64,000 nucleotides of DNA from Thermohahella caldifontis. Its GTDB lineage: Bacteria; Pseudomonadota; Gammaproteobacteria; Pseudomonadales; Oleiphilaceae. A model generated the notes under the pieces. That model saw only the letters and a program-made list of their open reading frames with translations, was not told where the DNA came from and made no database searches. Made by a program: the position numbers and the translations under genes. This document shows, one piece after another, positions 1-8,144 of this stretch. Numbering within the stretch: the stretch's first letter is position 1; each line of letters starts with the position of its first letter. The stretch lies in NCBI RefSeq assembly GCF_041153465.1, contig NZ_CP154858.1:2666001-2730000 (forward strand), given 5' to 3'.

Positions 1-107
1 CAGGCTGCCAGATGATCGCTGACCTGCTGGTATTGCTCTCCTGCGAGCGTGCCATTGACCCACCAGGGCAGGAGATCGGTGGGATGATCGCGGGTTTCGC
101 TGTGCAT
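1..107 (-). CDS. Anti-sigma factor, N-terminal fragment (runs off left edge)
   Basis: Only the first 35 codons are inside the window. They read MHSETRDHPTDLLPWWVNG and continue with a short helix ending HLAA, the usual opening of small zinc-finger (zf-HC2 type) anti-sigma factors, where LLPWYVNG precedes the HxxxCxxC motif. That motif would lie outside the window. The start is supported by AAGGAG a few bases upstream. The gene follows the ECF sigma gene after 91 bases on the same strand. An imperfect hairpin (about 138-162) lies in this gap and could attenuate anti-sigma expression. Function as the inhibitor of that sigma factor is inferred from family and position. Confidence 0.7.
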   Translation of the reverse strand, partial: MHSETRDHPTDLLPWWVNGTLAGEQYQQVSDHLAA

Positions 108-198
108 GGCAGGGCTCCTTCTCAATGAGTCATGCGTGCCGGGAAGCGGTGTGTTTCCGGCAGCTCTGTCTGTAAGTCGCTGTGCAGGCGGGAATGGT

Positions 199-759
199 TC
201 ATTGCATCAGCCCCAGTCGCTTCAGACAGGCTTTCAGGGCCTTGCGGGCGTGGAACATCCGTGTCTTGATGGTGCCTTCCGGTACGGTCAGGATGCGCGC
301 GATATCCGGATAGCCATGTTCTTCCACGAAGGCCAGGTACACCACATCACGCTGGGCCGCCGGCAGGGCCTTCAGGCAGGTGTCCAGCCCTTTCCGGTAC
401 TCGTCGTCCGTGGTCTGCTGCCAGGCGGGATCCGGCCGTTCATCTGGCGGCTCCTCGTCCAGAGCCTCCCACCGCTGGCGCTTGCGTGAGCGGATCCGGT
501 CCAGAATGCGGTGGTGGGTGATGCCCAGCAGCCAGGTCGTGACCCGGGAGCGGCCCTCGAAGCGGTCCGCCTGGTGCCAGACAGTGAGCATGACGTCATT
601 GAGCACGTCGGCGGCATCCGCCGGTTCGCCCAGACGCTGCAGCGCGAAGGCGTAAATGCGTTGCTGGTGCCGCCGGTAGAACGCTTTCAGTGCCTTCTCG
701 TCTCCGGCGGCCATGGCCCTGAGCAGGGCGCGATCCTGGTCGTCCGTCGTCCCGGTCAT
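199..759 (-). CDS. RNA polymerase ECF sigma factor (sigma-70 family)
   Basis: 186 residues, normal for an extracytoplasmic-function sigma factor. Region 2 spans about residues 25-95 (FYRRHQQRIYAFALQRLG, then DVMLTVWHQADRFEG and the TWLLGITHHRILDRIRS helix for -10 recognition). Region 4 spans about 125-182 (LPAAQRDVVYLAFVEEHGY, then PEGTIKTRMFHARKALK, the -35 helix-turn-helix). The ATG overlaps the stop of the upstream secreted-protein gene once that gene's frameshift is corrected, so the two are translationally coupled. It is followed by an anti-sigma gene. The context suggests envelope-stress or surface-structure control of its own operon. The signal is not visible. Confidence 0.92.
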   Translation of the reverse strand: MTGTTDDQDRALLRAMAAGDEKALKAFYRRHQQRIYAFALQRLGEPADAADVLNDVMLTVWHQADRFEGRSRVTTWLLGITHHRILDRIRSRKRQRWEALDEEPPDERPDPAWQQTTDDEYRKGLDTCLKALPAAQRDVVYLAFVEEHGYPDIARILTVPEGTIKTRMFHARKALKACLKRLGLMQ

Positions 760-1909
760 GGTGTGGATCCGTTTGCCGCCCGCCGGGCACTCCGGGCCGG
801 GCTGCGGCCGATCAGCCGCCCGGCCTCGTCAAAGGCGAGCACGCGCCAGCGCAGGGGGCTGCCCGGATTGAGGCGCTCCAGGACCGGGCGGGACAAGGTG
901 GTTTCAGTTCGGGTGGCGGGCAGCAGCAAACCTGCCAGGGGGGAGTGTCCGGTTCGCCTTCCGCCGTGCCGGGGAGCAGGAATTCGAGCTGGTAGGTCTG
1001 GGCGCCGGCTACCGGTTGCCAGACAAAGCGGGTGTCCCGGCTGATTTCGGCATCTGCAGGCGGTTCCTGCAGGGTGATGGGGCCGGGCTCAGCAGTGTCC
1101 GCCGGTGCCTGGGCCTGCACATAGTAGATCAACCGGACAGGGGGAAGATCTGCCTCGGGTTGCAGGATGCGAAACTGCAGGATATGCAGGCCGGGTTGCC
1201 GGGTCGGCAGTGCCGGGCTGGTGAACTGGCGCGTTGTCCGTCCCAGCCAGCTCTGGCGGTCACGGCGCAGGATGCGGTACACCGGCTGGCCAGAGGTGGA
1301 CGACGGGTCCGCCACTTCCCAGACGCCTTCGAGGGTGCCGCCGCCACTGGCCGTGATTTCCACCGTGGCCATGAGGCTCTCGCCCCGGGCGATCTGGCGG
1401 ACGGTGGCGCCGTCATCAAAGCGCATGTCCAGTCGGGATACGGTCAGTTCACCCGTGCCCGCGCCGGCGGGATACAGTCTGACAGTGACCTCCGGGCCCA
1501 CCCGGGCGCTGCTGTCCGCGAACTGGCGGCGCAGTTCGAACCAGGGCCAGGGCTGGCCGGTGCTGTCGCGGCTATGCGTGAGCTGGCGGACCTGTCCCCG
1601 GGACAGCTGAATGACTTCGGTCAGGCGGCGGGTCTGGCCGGGATCCATGTCCACCCGGATGCTCTTGGGGATGGACAGCAGGGTCCGGGCACCGCCCGGT
1701 GTCGTGATCACCAGGCTGTCGGACCGGATCTGATCCGCACTCCCGCCGCCGGCGGTGGTCAGAACCCACATGACCTGCAGGCGCGCCGGGCCGCTGGTGG
1801 TCAGGTTGAGCGCAGTCGGCAGGGCCGTGGCGTCCTCCAGGATGGCCAGGGCCGGTCCGGCCAGAAGCAGAGCGGCGGCCAGCGCCACCCGTCGCAGTAA
1901 TGTGTTCAT
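756..1909 (-). CDS. Secreted protein of unknown function (single-base frameshift)
   Basis: A signal peptide (MNTLLRRVALAAALLLAGPALA) precedes about 360 residues of beta-rich sequence that I do not recognise. As read, the frame degenerates after about residue 320 into a Cys/Pro-rich tail. Adding one G to the G6 run at 938-943 restores a natural C-terminus (LRWRVLAFDEAGRLIGRS and onward) that ends in an ATGA overlap with the sigma factor start. I therefore describe one gene of about 384 residues. Its own ATG overlaps the stop of the upstream barrel-like gene, so all these genes form one operon. A role as periplasmic partner of the barrel protein is inference from context only. Confidence 0.6.
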
Positions 1910-3885
1910 GGCGTTCCCTCCTCACCGTAACGGAACGTGGATTGCAGGCGGATGCCGACCAGCACCTGATAGCCGTCACCCTGGCTGGCAGCGGCACTGC
2001 GGTCATCCCGGTAGCTGCCCCGCGCAAAGAGGGTGAGGGCAGGCTGGTTCGCCTGTGCGGATTGCCACGTTCTGTTGACGGAAAGTGACAGCGTGTGGAT
2101 GTACTCATCCATTGAGGCGTCGCCGGTCAGCGTTCGGTTCAATTCATGGCTGAGTTCCAGATCGAGCCCCTGATCGGGAAGCCGGCCCGATATGCCCCAT
2201 CCTGTGGTCAGTGCACGACTGACGGCCTCCGGTCCGAACTGGTGTGTCCGATCCCAGCTCAGTCGTGCATTGAGTGACCAGTCCTCCGGTATGGGCAGGG
2301 TCAGGCTCAGCTGCGGCTGATTGCGGCGATAGTCCGCAGCGCCGGCCGTGTCATCCTCAAACCTTTCCCAGCGGTAGCCGGCCTGCCACTGCAGCCAGTC
2401 CGGGTTGCCGTTCAGTTGCAGGGTCAGGGCCCTGAGCGTCTGGTCGACCGGGTAGCCGCCCCAGGCAGAGGGAATGTGCACATGCTGCTGGTGTGACGCT
2501 TCAAGCCCCGTATCCAGGGTGACGTTCTGCCACAGGCCACCGCCGGATGCCGCGTCCGGCAGGTTGCGGGAGGCGAGCAGGGAAACCCGGTCCTCGCGCA
2601 GTACCGGGCGCGAGTTGTCGCCCGTGACATTGTCTTCCTCCCGGCTCAGACCGATCTCAACGCCGAGCCGGGGACCCTGCCAGCGGGCCTGGCCCAGCAC
2701 GCCGGTCTTGTCGGCCGGCAGGCCGGTGTTGCCCGGGCTGTAGAAATCCGGTTGCACCCGCATCCACTCCACCCCTGCGCTTTCCCAGCCACCGTCTTCT
2801 GGCGCCGAGGGTTGCCAGCGGATGCCCAGGCGGTAGGCTTCGTCCGTGAAGCGGGGCAGGGTGCTGTCCGTGGTATCGAAGTCCGTGCGGCTGATGGCTT
2901 GCCCGGCATGCACGGCCAGCGCCGTACCGGGAACCGACAGAACGAGATCCGAGGCCAGCACCCGGCTTTCCAAGGTGGGCGTGTAGGTGAAATCGCCGGA
3001 TGGATTGCCCTCGCCGGCCAGCCAGGTCAGGGTCAGCAAGGGGGATCCGGGCAGGGATTGCGACGCCAGCATGACCTGCGTGCCCAGGGTGCGCTGGTCG
3101 GGGCGCGTAATGCCCAGGCCACCGTCGAAGCCGGACAATTGCGGGGTCGAAAGCACAAAGGGTTCGATCCGCAGCGCGCCGGAGAGCAAGCTGAACTGGC
3201 CGGCCAGCCCGCGGCGGTAGAGCTCCGACAAGGCCAGGCTGTTACCATTGAGACCCTGATCTCCGGCAATGAGGCGCTGTTCACCCCGACTCAGCACGAG
3301 CTGTGAGTCGGCCAGTTCGAGACGCCGGTCTTCCGGCATGATGTCCGCATTACTGTGGTGCAGCAGACCGGTGTGGCCTTCCAGCGAGACGCTGGCGCTG
3401 TTCAGGCTGCCGCTGACTTGCAGGCTGCCTTCCCGCTCCGGGTCGGGTTCGGGCATGGATGGGTCGTGGTGAGCAGCCGGCCAGGTGGCGGCCAGATCTG
3501 CGCTGCCTTCCAGTGTTGCCGTTTCGAACCAGGCGGACTGGCGGACATCGAATGTCCACACGCCGGCCTCCCGCAGCTCGCCCGATTCCGTTTCCACCAC
3601 CAGCCGCAGCACATGCTGGCCGGGCGCGAGCGGGATGGCCGGGGTGTAGGTCAGTGCCTCCGGTGTCTGCCGGGTCAGTGCGCTGACATCGGTCTGATCC
3701 ACCTCCAGATACCAGCTGGCGATGGATCCGGAAAAGTTTCCGGGCAGGCGGATCACCAGGGCCGTGCGGGGTGAGAAATAGCTGCTGTCCGGATCCGTGA
3801 GTTCGGGTTCGGGCGGGGGAGCGGCCAGCGCCACGCCGCAAAGAAGGCCGACGCAAAGACCGGTCATTAACCTGGAGCGGGTCAT
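1906..3885 (-). CDS. Putative outer-membrane beta-barrel / surface protein
   Basis: First gene of the minus-strand operon. I chose the ATG at 3885 because it opens directly into a signal peptide (MTRSRLMTGLCVGLLCGVALA, cut before APPPEPEL). A longer frame reaches 3975 but adds a charged, non-signal N-terminus. The mature protein has an N-terminal Ig-like section (about residues 30-120, PGQHVLRLVVETESGEL). A long series of alternating amphipathic strands with aromatic girdle residues follows to the end, and the last strand is FRYGEEGTP. That architecture suggests a TonB-independent beta-barrel. No named family is recognised. The operon ends in an ECF sigma/anti-sigma pair. Confidence 0.55.
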   Translation of the reverse strand: MTRSRLMTGLCVGLLCGVALAAPPPEPELTDPDSSYFSPRTALVIRLPGNFSGSIASWYLEVDQTDVSALTRQTPEALTYTPAIPLAPGQHVLRLVVETESGELREAGVWTFDVRQSAWFETATLEGSADLAATWPAAHHDPSMPEPDPEREGSLQVSGSLNSASVSLEGHTGLLHHSNADIMPEDRRLELADSQLVLSRGEQRLIAGDQGLNGNSLALSELYRRGLAGQFSLLSGALRIEPFVLSTPQLSGFDGGLGITRPDQRTLGTQVMLASQSLPGSPLLTLTWLAGEGNPSGDFTYTPTLESRVLASDLVLSVPGTALAVHAGQAISRTDFDTTDSTLPRFTDEAYRLGIRWQPSAPEDGGWESAGVEWMRVQPDFYSPGNTGLPADKTGVLGQARWQGPRLGVEIGLSREEDNVTGDNSRPVLREDRVSLLASRNLPDAASGGGLWQNVTLDTGLEASHQQHVHIPSAWGGYPVDQTLRALTLQLNGNPDWLQWQAGYRWERFEDDTAGAADYRRNQPQLSLTLPIPEDWSLNARLSWDRTHQFGPEAVSRALTTGWGISGRLPDQGLDLELSHELNRTLTGDASMDEYIHTLSLSVNRTWQSAQANQPALTLFARGSYRDDRSAAASQGDGYQVLVGIRLQSTFRYGEEGTP

Positions 3886-4076
3886 GGTTCGGGTTGTCCT
3901 GTCTTGTTCTTGTTGTCTGCCCTGCAGGCGTCGGATGCGTGCGGGGGACAGTGTGTCGGACTCATTTTCAAACATTTCTCAAAAAATTTGAACCGATTTG
4001 ATCGGGCAGACGACACAGGGGATGAACAGGCAACACAAACAGGGGCCTGTAATTCAACCCGAGAGGAGATCAGAAC
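3886..4076. promoter_or_regulatory. Divergent intergenic region with two inverted repeats
   Basis: This 191-base gap separates the barrel-sigma operon (minus) from the small secreted-protein gene (plus) and is markedly more AT-rich than its surroundings. It holds a perfect 5-bp inverted repeat with a 3-bp spacer (CCGAT-TTG-ATCGG, 3993-4005) and a wider TTCAAA/TTTGAA pair (about 3968-3991). Promoters for both directions must lie here. I cannot assign a confident -35/-10 pair or an ECF motif. Confidence 0.35.
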
Positions 4077-4481
4077 ATGAACATCGGCAAACTGTATCGT
4101 TCAGTCACCAAACCTTTCTGCAGCGTGGCGCTTGTCGCCCTGTCCATGAGCGTGCCCAGCCAGGCCCATGCCTGGGCTGCCTATCTGCTGCGGGACAACC
4201 ACTGGGCCATAGAGTGCATGGACGGCACGCTCTGGAGCTACAACGGCAGCGGTAACGGCCTGTCGACAGTCGGCCCGGCGCTGTGTGCAGACCACGGCGG
4301 TTTGGCGGGCCCCGGCGGCAGTACACCACAGGTGGTGAAGGCACCCGGCGAGGTCCGTCGTGTGGTGGAAGGGGGCTGCACGGATCCGGTATTCAGCAAA
4401 CTGAAGCTTCCCGGCCAGGCCAGCCAGTGCCGGGGGCCGGGCAAGGCTCATCCGAAACCCATGGGCGCCAGCCGCAACTGA
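4077..4481 (+). CDS. Small secreted protein, unknown function
   Basis: 134 residues with a clear Sec signal peptide (hydrophobic stretch around residues 14-25, cut after SQAHA). The mature part has four Cys that could pair, several Trp, and a Gly/Pro-rich C-terminal half. No domain is recognised. The start is supported by the GAGAGGAG-type ribosome site just upstream. The gene is transcribed divergently from the sigma-factor operon and followed by a hairpin terminator, so it is probably monocistronic. It may be a target of that sigma factor, which is only inference. Confidence 0.65.
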   Translation: MNIGKLYRSVTKPFCSVALVALSMSVPSQAHAWAAYLLRDNHWAIECMDGTLWSYNGSGNGLSTVGPALCADHGGLAGPGGSTPQVVKAPGEVRRVVEGGCTDPVFSKLKLPGQASQCRGPGKAHPKPMGASRN

Positions 4482-4507
4482 CCGTTGTCCGGAGAATCCC
4501 GTGCCTG

Positions 4508-4530
4508 AAGCCCGGCCCTGTCCGGGCTTT
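4508..4530 (+). terminator. Hairpin terminator after the small secreted protein
   Basis: A perfect 8-bp stem (AAGCCCGG / CCGGGCTT) with a 6-base loop starts 26 bases after the stop codon. The following T run is short, so termination strength is uncertain. Confidence 0.6.
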
Positions 4531-4631
4531 ATGGTGTCAGCCGGTAGTGACGCCGGGCCGGCCGTGGTGCGTCCTCTCATGGCACAACAGGCCGGTTGCG
4601 GATACAATGGCGCAGCCACCGGGAGGATGTC

Positions 4632-5477
4632 ATGCTCAGCTATCAGCACGGGTTCCATGCCGGCAATTTTGCCGATGTCCACAAGCACTGGATCTGTGCC
4701 CGGGTGCTGGATGCCCTCTGTGCCAAGCCCAAGCCCTGGATGTGGTATGAAACCCACGCTGGCCGGGCACTGTATGACCTGCACAGCGAGCAGGCCCGCA
4801 AGACGGGCGAGGCGGATGAAGGTATTGTCCGGTTGTTGGCCGCGGGTGATGCACCGGAAGTGTTCGGGAGCTATCTGTCCGTCCAGCGGTCGGTCAATGA
4901 TGGCGAGACGCTGCGCTGGTATGCCGGTTCGCCACTGCTTGCGGCCAGACGCGAGCACGAGGGGCGTGCACTGACCCTGTGTGAGCTGCACCCGGGCGAA
5001 TGGACGCACCTGAAACAGGCGCTGGCCGGCGTGCGCTCCTGTCACCTGCATCATCGGGACGGCTTCGAGGGCATCGCCGCACTGGTGCCGCCGGCGCAGG
5101 GCCGGGGCGCGATACTGGTGGATCCCAGCTATGAAGACAAGGCGGACTACACCCGCATCCCCCGCTGGGCAAAGGGGGTGTTGCGGCGTTGGCGGGGTGC
5201 CGTCATCGCGGTCTGGTATCCCATCCTGGCCGTGCCGCACCACCGGGATCTGCTCATGGGCCTGAAGGCCCAGGGGCTCCGCCATGTCTGGCGCAGCGAG
5301 CTGATCCGGACCCCCGGGGCGGACAGCCGTCAGCGCATGCTGGGCAGCGGCATGGTGCTGATCAATCCGCCCTGGCGGCTGGCAGACGACATCGCTTCCG
5401 GCTGGGACTGGCTGGTGGAGACACTCAAGGCAGATGCTGAAGCCAGTACCGGCAGTCAGATCTGGATTCCAGAATGA
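4632..5477 (+). CDS. rlmJ: 23S rRNA (adenine-2030-N6)-methyltransferase RlmJ
   Basis: 281 residues, matching the family length. RlmJ uses S-adenosylmethionine to methylate N6 of A2030 in 23S rRNA. The N-terminus MLSYQHGFHAGNFADVHKH is the family hallmark. The methyltransferase motif IV appears as DPSYE (DPPYE in most members) at about residues 161-165, followed by the usual AVWYPI strand. The ATG at 4632 was preferred to an upstream in-frame ATG because it begins at the conserved MLSY and has GGGAGG at the right distance. folE follows after 18 bases, so they may be co-transcribed. Confidence 0.95.
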   Translation: MLSYQHGFHAGNFADVHKHWICARVLDALCAKPKPWMWYETHAGRALYDLHSEQARKTGEADEGIVRLLAAGDAPEVFGSYLSVQRSVNDGETLRWYAGSPLLAARREHEGRALTLCELHPGEWTHLKQALAGVRSCHLHHRDGFEGIAALVPPAQGRGAILVDPSYEDKADYTRIPRWAKGVLRRWRGAVIAVWYPILAVPHHRDLLMGLKAQGLRHVWRSELIRTPGADSRQRMLGSGMVLINPPWRLADDIASGWDWLVETLKADAEASTGSQIWIPE

Positions 5478-5495
5478 GCAACAGGCAGGAACCAC

Positions 5496-6056
5496 GTGAA
5501 AAACATTGAAACGATGGCCCGGCACTACACCGGGATTCTCGAGGCGCTGGGTGAGGATGTTTCCCGCGAGGGACTGCGTGATACGCCCATGCGTGCAGCC
5601 AAGGCCATGGCGTTTCTGTGCCGCGGATACGAGCAGCGGCTGGAAGACATCGTCAACAACGCCATTTTCGAGTCCGATAACGACGAAATGGTGCTGGTGA
5701 AGAACATCGAACTCTATTCGCTCTGTGAGCATCACATGCTGCCCTTCATCGGGCACTGCCACATCGCCTACATGCCCAATGGCAAGGTGCTGGGACTGTC
5801 CAAATTTGCCCGCATCGTGGACATGTTCGCCCGGCGCCTGCAGATTCAGGAAAATCTGACCAAGCAGATTGCCGAAGCGGTACAGGCGGTCACGGATGCC
5901 AAGGGCGTCGCCGTCGTCATCGAGGCCCGTCACATGTGCATGATGATGCGCGGGGTGGAAAAGCAGAACTCCGCCATGACCACCTCCGTCATGCTGGGCA
6001 ATTTCCGCAAGAATCCGGCCACCCGGGCCGAGTTTCTCAATCTGGTTACGAAGTGA
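5496..6056 (+). CDS. folE: GTP cyclohydrolase I (GTG start)
   Basis: Converts GTP to 7,8-dihydroneopterin triphosphate, the first step of tetrahydrofolate synthesis. 186 residues, typical of the short bacterial form. Visible signatures are the zinc ligands in SLCEHHMLPFIGHCHIAY (Cys and His about residues 75-78), the second zinc Cys in EARHMCMMMRGVEKQNS, and GLSKFARIVDMFARRLQ. Translation starts at GTG with AGGAA upstream. It lies 18 bases after rlmJ. Confidence 0.96.
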   Translation: MKNIETMARHYTGILEALGEDVSREGLRDTPMRAAKAMAFLCRGYEQRLEDIVNNAIFESDNDEMVLVKNIELYSLCEHHMLPFIGHCHIAYMPNGKVLGLSKFARIVDMFARRLQIQENLTKQIAEAVQAVTDAKGVAVVIEARHMCMMMRGVEKQNSAMTTSVMLGNFRKNPATRAEFLNLVTK

Positions 6057-6129
6057 CACCGGATCGCTGAGGTGATTTCGCAGCCTGCCTGCTATGCTTT
6101 GAGAAACGTCAGTTTCCGGAGCGCAGGTA

Positions 6130-6975
6130 TTGAGAGCGATCGGGTGGGCCCTCTGTTTCGTGTTCAGTCTCTCGGGGTGCAGTGAAACCCTGAGCGACTG
6201 GGTGCGCCTGAGCGATACCACGGCCCGTTCGGCCTCGCAGGGCAGCATCTCCCGCCAGCTTGCGCTCAATGACTGGCAGTGGCAGCTCAGTGGTACGCTC
6301 AACCTGAGCTACGATGCCGATCTCTACGACGTGGATCTGTTCGATACCCCCCAGGCCGACATTCAGGCGCTGCGTGAGCGGGGGGTGACCGTACTCTGCT
6401 ACTTCTCCGCCGGCACCGTGGAAGCCTGGCGTTCGGATGCGGTACTGATTCCGGAAGAGGCTCAGGGGAACACCTTGCCGGACTGGCCCGACGAACGCTG
6501 GCTGGATACCACCCGTAGTGAAGTACGGGACGTCATGACGGCCCGCATGGATCTGGCAGTCAGCAAGGGGTGCCATGGCATCGAGCCGGACAATCTGGAC
6601 GGTTACGACAATGACAACGGGCTATCGCTGACCGCCGGGGATGCCCTCGACTATGCCCGGTTTCTGGCCAGGGAGGCTCATGCCCGGGGCCTGATCGTGG
6701 CCCAGAAGAATGTCTGGGACCTTGCTGCCGATCTGGTGAGCGACTTTGATCTGGCCGTTTCCGAGTCCTGTTTTGCCCAGTCCGCCTGCGACAGCTGGGC
6801 ACCCTACTTGGAGGCGGGCAAGCCCGTCCTCAACGCGGAGTATGCACAGCAGTGGGCAGAGGATGCTGAAGCCCGGGCGGATCTGTGTGCCCGTTCAGCA
6901 CAGCAGGGGCTGCTGACGCTGGTACTTCCGACGGAACTGGATGACCGGTTCCGCTACAGCTGTCAGACGCCCTGA
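6130..6975 (+). CDS. Lipoprotein with GH114 glycoside-hydrolase domain
   Basis: 281 residues starting at TTG. A lipobox (SLSGC, Cys at residue 17) predicts outer-membrane anchoring. The body is a GH114-type TIM barrel, the family of endo-alpha-1,4-polygalactosaminidase: DVDLFDTP, VTVLCYFSAGTVEAWRSD, a WLDTTRSEVRDVM segment, then GIEPDNLDGYDNDNG with the acidic residues expected at the active site, followed by QKNVWDLA. The pel operon lies 5 kb downstream and makes a partly galactosaminide-rich polymer, so this enzyme could trim or release it. That link is inference. The 3' end overlaps the convergent ATP-grasp frame. Confidence 0.85.
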   Translation: MRAIGWALCFVFSLSGCSETLSDWVRLSDTTARSASQGSISRQLALNDWQWQLSGTLNLSYDADLYDVDLFDTPQADIQALRERGVTVLCYFSAGTVEAWRSDAVLIPEEAQGNTLPDWPDERWLDTTRSEVRDVMTARMDLAVSKGCHGIEPDNLDGYDNDNGLSLTAGDALDYARFLAREAHARGLIVAQKNVWDLAADLVSDFDLAVSESCFAQSACDSWAPYLEAGKPVLNAEYAQQWAEDAEARADLCARSAQQGLLTLVLPTELDDRFRYSCQTP

Positions 6976-7720
6976 GGGCGCGCAGCATGGCATCGGACAG
7001 CACACGGCTGGCCTGTTCGATGCCGGTATTGCCGAACAGCCGGTTCATCTCGATTACATACGGGTGATTGCCCACCATGGCAATGTCGAAGCCGGCGTGA
7101 TCGATTCCGAAGGTGCGCGCCAGCGTGCGGGCCAGCTCCACCCCGGCTTCCGGGATGTCGGTACGAATAATCTCGCCGCCGCGGGCGACGTTGTTGTGAA
7201 AGCCGGACTGTCCCTTGCGCCAATAGGCCGTCACGACCTCATCACCGACGATCACGACCCGCAGATCCCGGTCGATGGGCAGGTACTCCTGGACATAGAG
7301 CACGTCGGTCATTCTGACGTAGCGCTGCCAGTCGAACTCGCTCTCGATGAGAAACACGCCCTGACCTTCACTGCTGCGCGGCAGCTTGGCCACGAAGGGC
7401 AGCCACATGCAGTCCCAGGCCAGTTTCTGATTCTCCGGCGTGTTGCCGAGAATCAGGGTTTCCGGCACATGAGCCGGCAGGGCGGCCGTGAATGCCCGGG
7501 TCTGGGCAATCTTGTCGATGCCTATGTGATAGCTGGCGGGACTCGGAAAGATACGCTTGCGCAGGCCATAAATCAGGGTGTTGAGCTGCCAGTATTCCGG
7601 AAACAGGACCCAGTCCGCCTCCCGGATCAGTTCCAGAGCAGACAGATACTGTTCGGGTTTGACGTGGCGGACGCCCGGCAGGTTCAGCGTGCGATACGGA
7701 TCGAAACTCACCAGCTTCAT
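6830..7720 (-). CDS. RimK-like ATP-grasp ligase
   Basis: ATP-grasp enzymes couple ATP to carboxylate-amine bond formation. Visible features: PFVAKLPRSSEGQGVFLI (phosphate-binding loop, about residues 107-124), YVQEYLPIDRDLRVVIVGDEVV (nucleotide-binding hinge), AYWRKGQSGFHNNVARGG, and the metal-binding FDIAMVGNHPYVIEMNRLFGNTG. The family domain ends near residue 250. The remaining 45 residues are read antisense through the GH114 gene and look artificial. One extra base near 6970-6978 would place a stop at 6963. It has its own promoter. A 32-residue peptide gene lies upstream on the same strand, so a peptide substrate is possible but unproven. Confidence 0.8.
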   Translation of the reverse strand: MKLVSFDPYRTLNLPGVRHVKPEQYLSALELIREADWVLFPEYWQLNTLIYGLRKRIFPSPASYHIGIDKIAQTRAFTAALPAHVPETLILGNTPENQKLAWDCMWLPFVAKLPRSSEGQGVFLIESEFDWQRYVRMTDVLYVQEYLPIDRDLRVVIVGDEVVTAYWRKGQSGFHNNVARGGEIIRTDIPEAGVELARTLARTFGIDHAGFDIAMVGNHPYVIEMNRLFGNTGIEQASRVLSDAMLRALRASDSCSGTGHPVPSEVPASAAPAVLNGHTDPPGLQHPLPTAVHTPR

Positions 7721-7749
7721 TCAGCATCACTCATGCGGAAAAGTGGCGA

Positions 7750-7778
7750 TATTTTGTTCGCTTTCGGGGGCCTGTCAA
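7750..7778 (-). promoter_or_regulatory. Sigma-70 type promoter of the ATP-grasp gene
   Basis: On the minus strand TTGACA (7773-7778) is followed after exactly 17 bases by AAAATA (7750-7755), about 30 bases before the ATG at 7720. It lies downstream of a terminator, which supports independent transcription of the ATP-grasp gene. Confidence 0.6.
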
Positions 7779-7793
7779 GTGTTCCGGATGCAA

Positions 7794-7821
7794 TAAAACA
7801 AAAATCCCGGCAGGTGCCGGG
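7794..7821 (-). terminator. Rho-independent terminator after the 32-residue peptide gene
   Basis: On the minus strand CCCGGCA-CC-TGCCGGG forms a 7-bp GC-rich stem (7806-7821) followed by ATTTTTGTTTT. This is the clearest intrinsic terminator in the window. It ends the short transcript of the peptide gene. Confidence 0.8.
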
Positions 7822-7876
7822 CAGTCAGCGTTCAAGCAGAGAGATGAAATGAAGGGCCTGGCGGCCCCGGCAGGCA

Positions 7877-7975
7877 TCAGCAGTAGTAGATGCTGTTCAG
7901 ATATTCTTCCAGAGCCTGAAGATTGGCCTGTTCTTCTTCAGTCGTCGGTACACAGATTTTGATGTCATCAGCCAT
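7877..7975 (-). CDS. Small acidic peptide, 32 residues, unknown
   Basis: Starts MADDIKICVPTTEEE and ends in NSIYYC. The start has a strong ribosome site (GGGAGGA, 6 bases away) and the gene is closed by an intrinsic terminator, so it looks like a real, separately transcribed small gene. The peptide is acidic with two Cys (residues 8 and 32), a TT pair before an acidic run, and no signal peptide or membrane segment. It lies just upstream of a RimK-like ATP-grasp gene on the same strand, an arrangement seen for modified-peptide (graspetide-type) precursors. No known precursor motif is recognised. Confidence 0.6.
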   Translation of the reverse strand: MADDIKICVPTTEEEQANLQALEEYLNSIYYC

Positions 7976-8144
7976 GGTGATCCTCCCGGTGTTTCAGTGC
8001 TGTGATGTCAGGGTTTACTCTACGCATCCGGGGCGCCAGCGTCTTGACCGCCTGTTTTAACTTTTTGACATTTCGTTGCAGACCGGGCTGACTGAGCCAT
8101 ACGGATGACTGGCAAAACCCCCGGGGGCTTTGTAAGCTGAGACC

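Noticed and set aside
4101..6302. Long minus-strand open frame of about 733 codons
   Set aside because: It is antisense to the secreted protein, rlmJ, folE and the start of the GH114 gene, all well supported. Its translation lacks any domain and has the composition of a GC-rich shadow frame.
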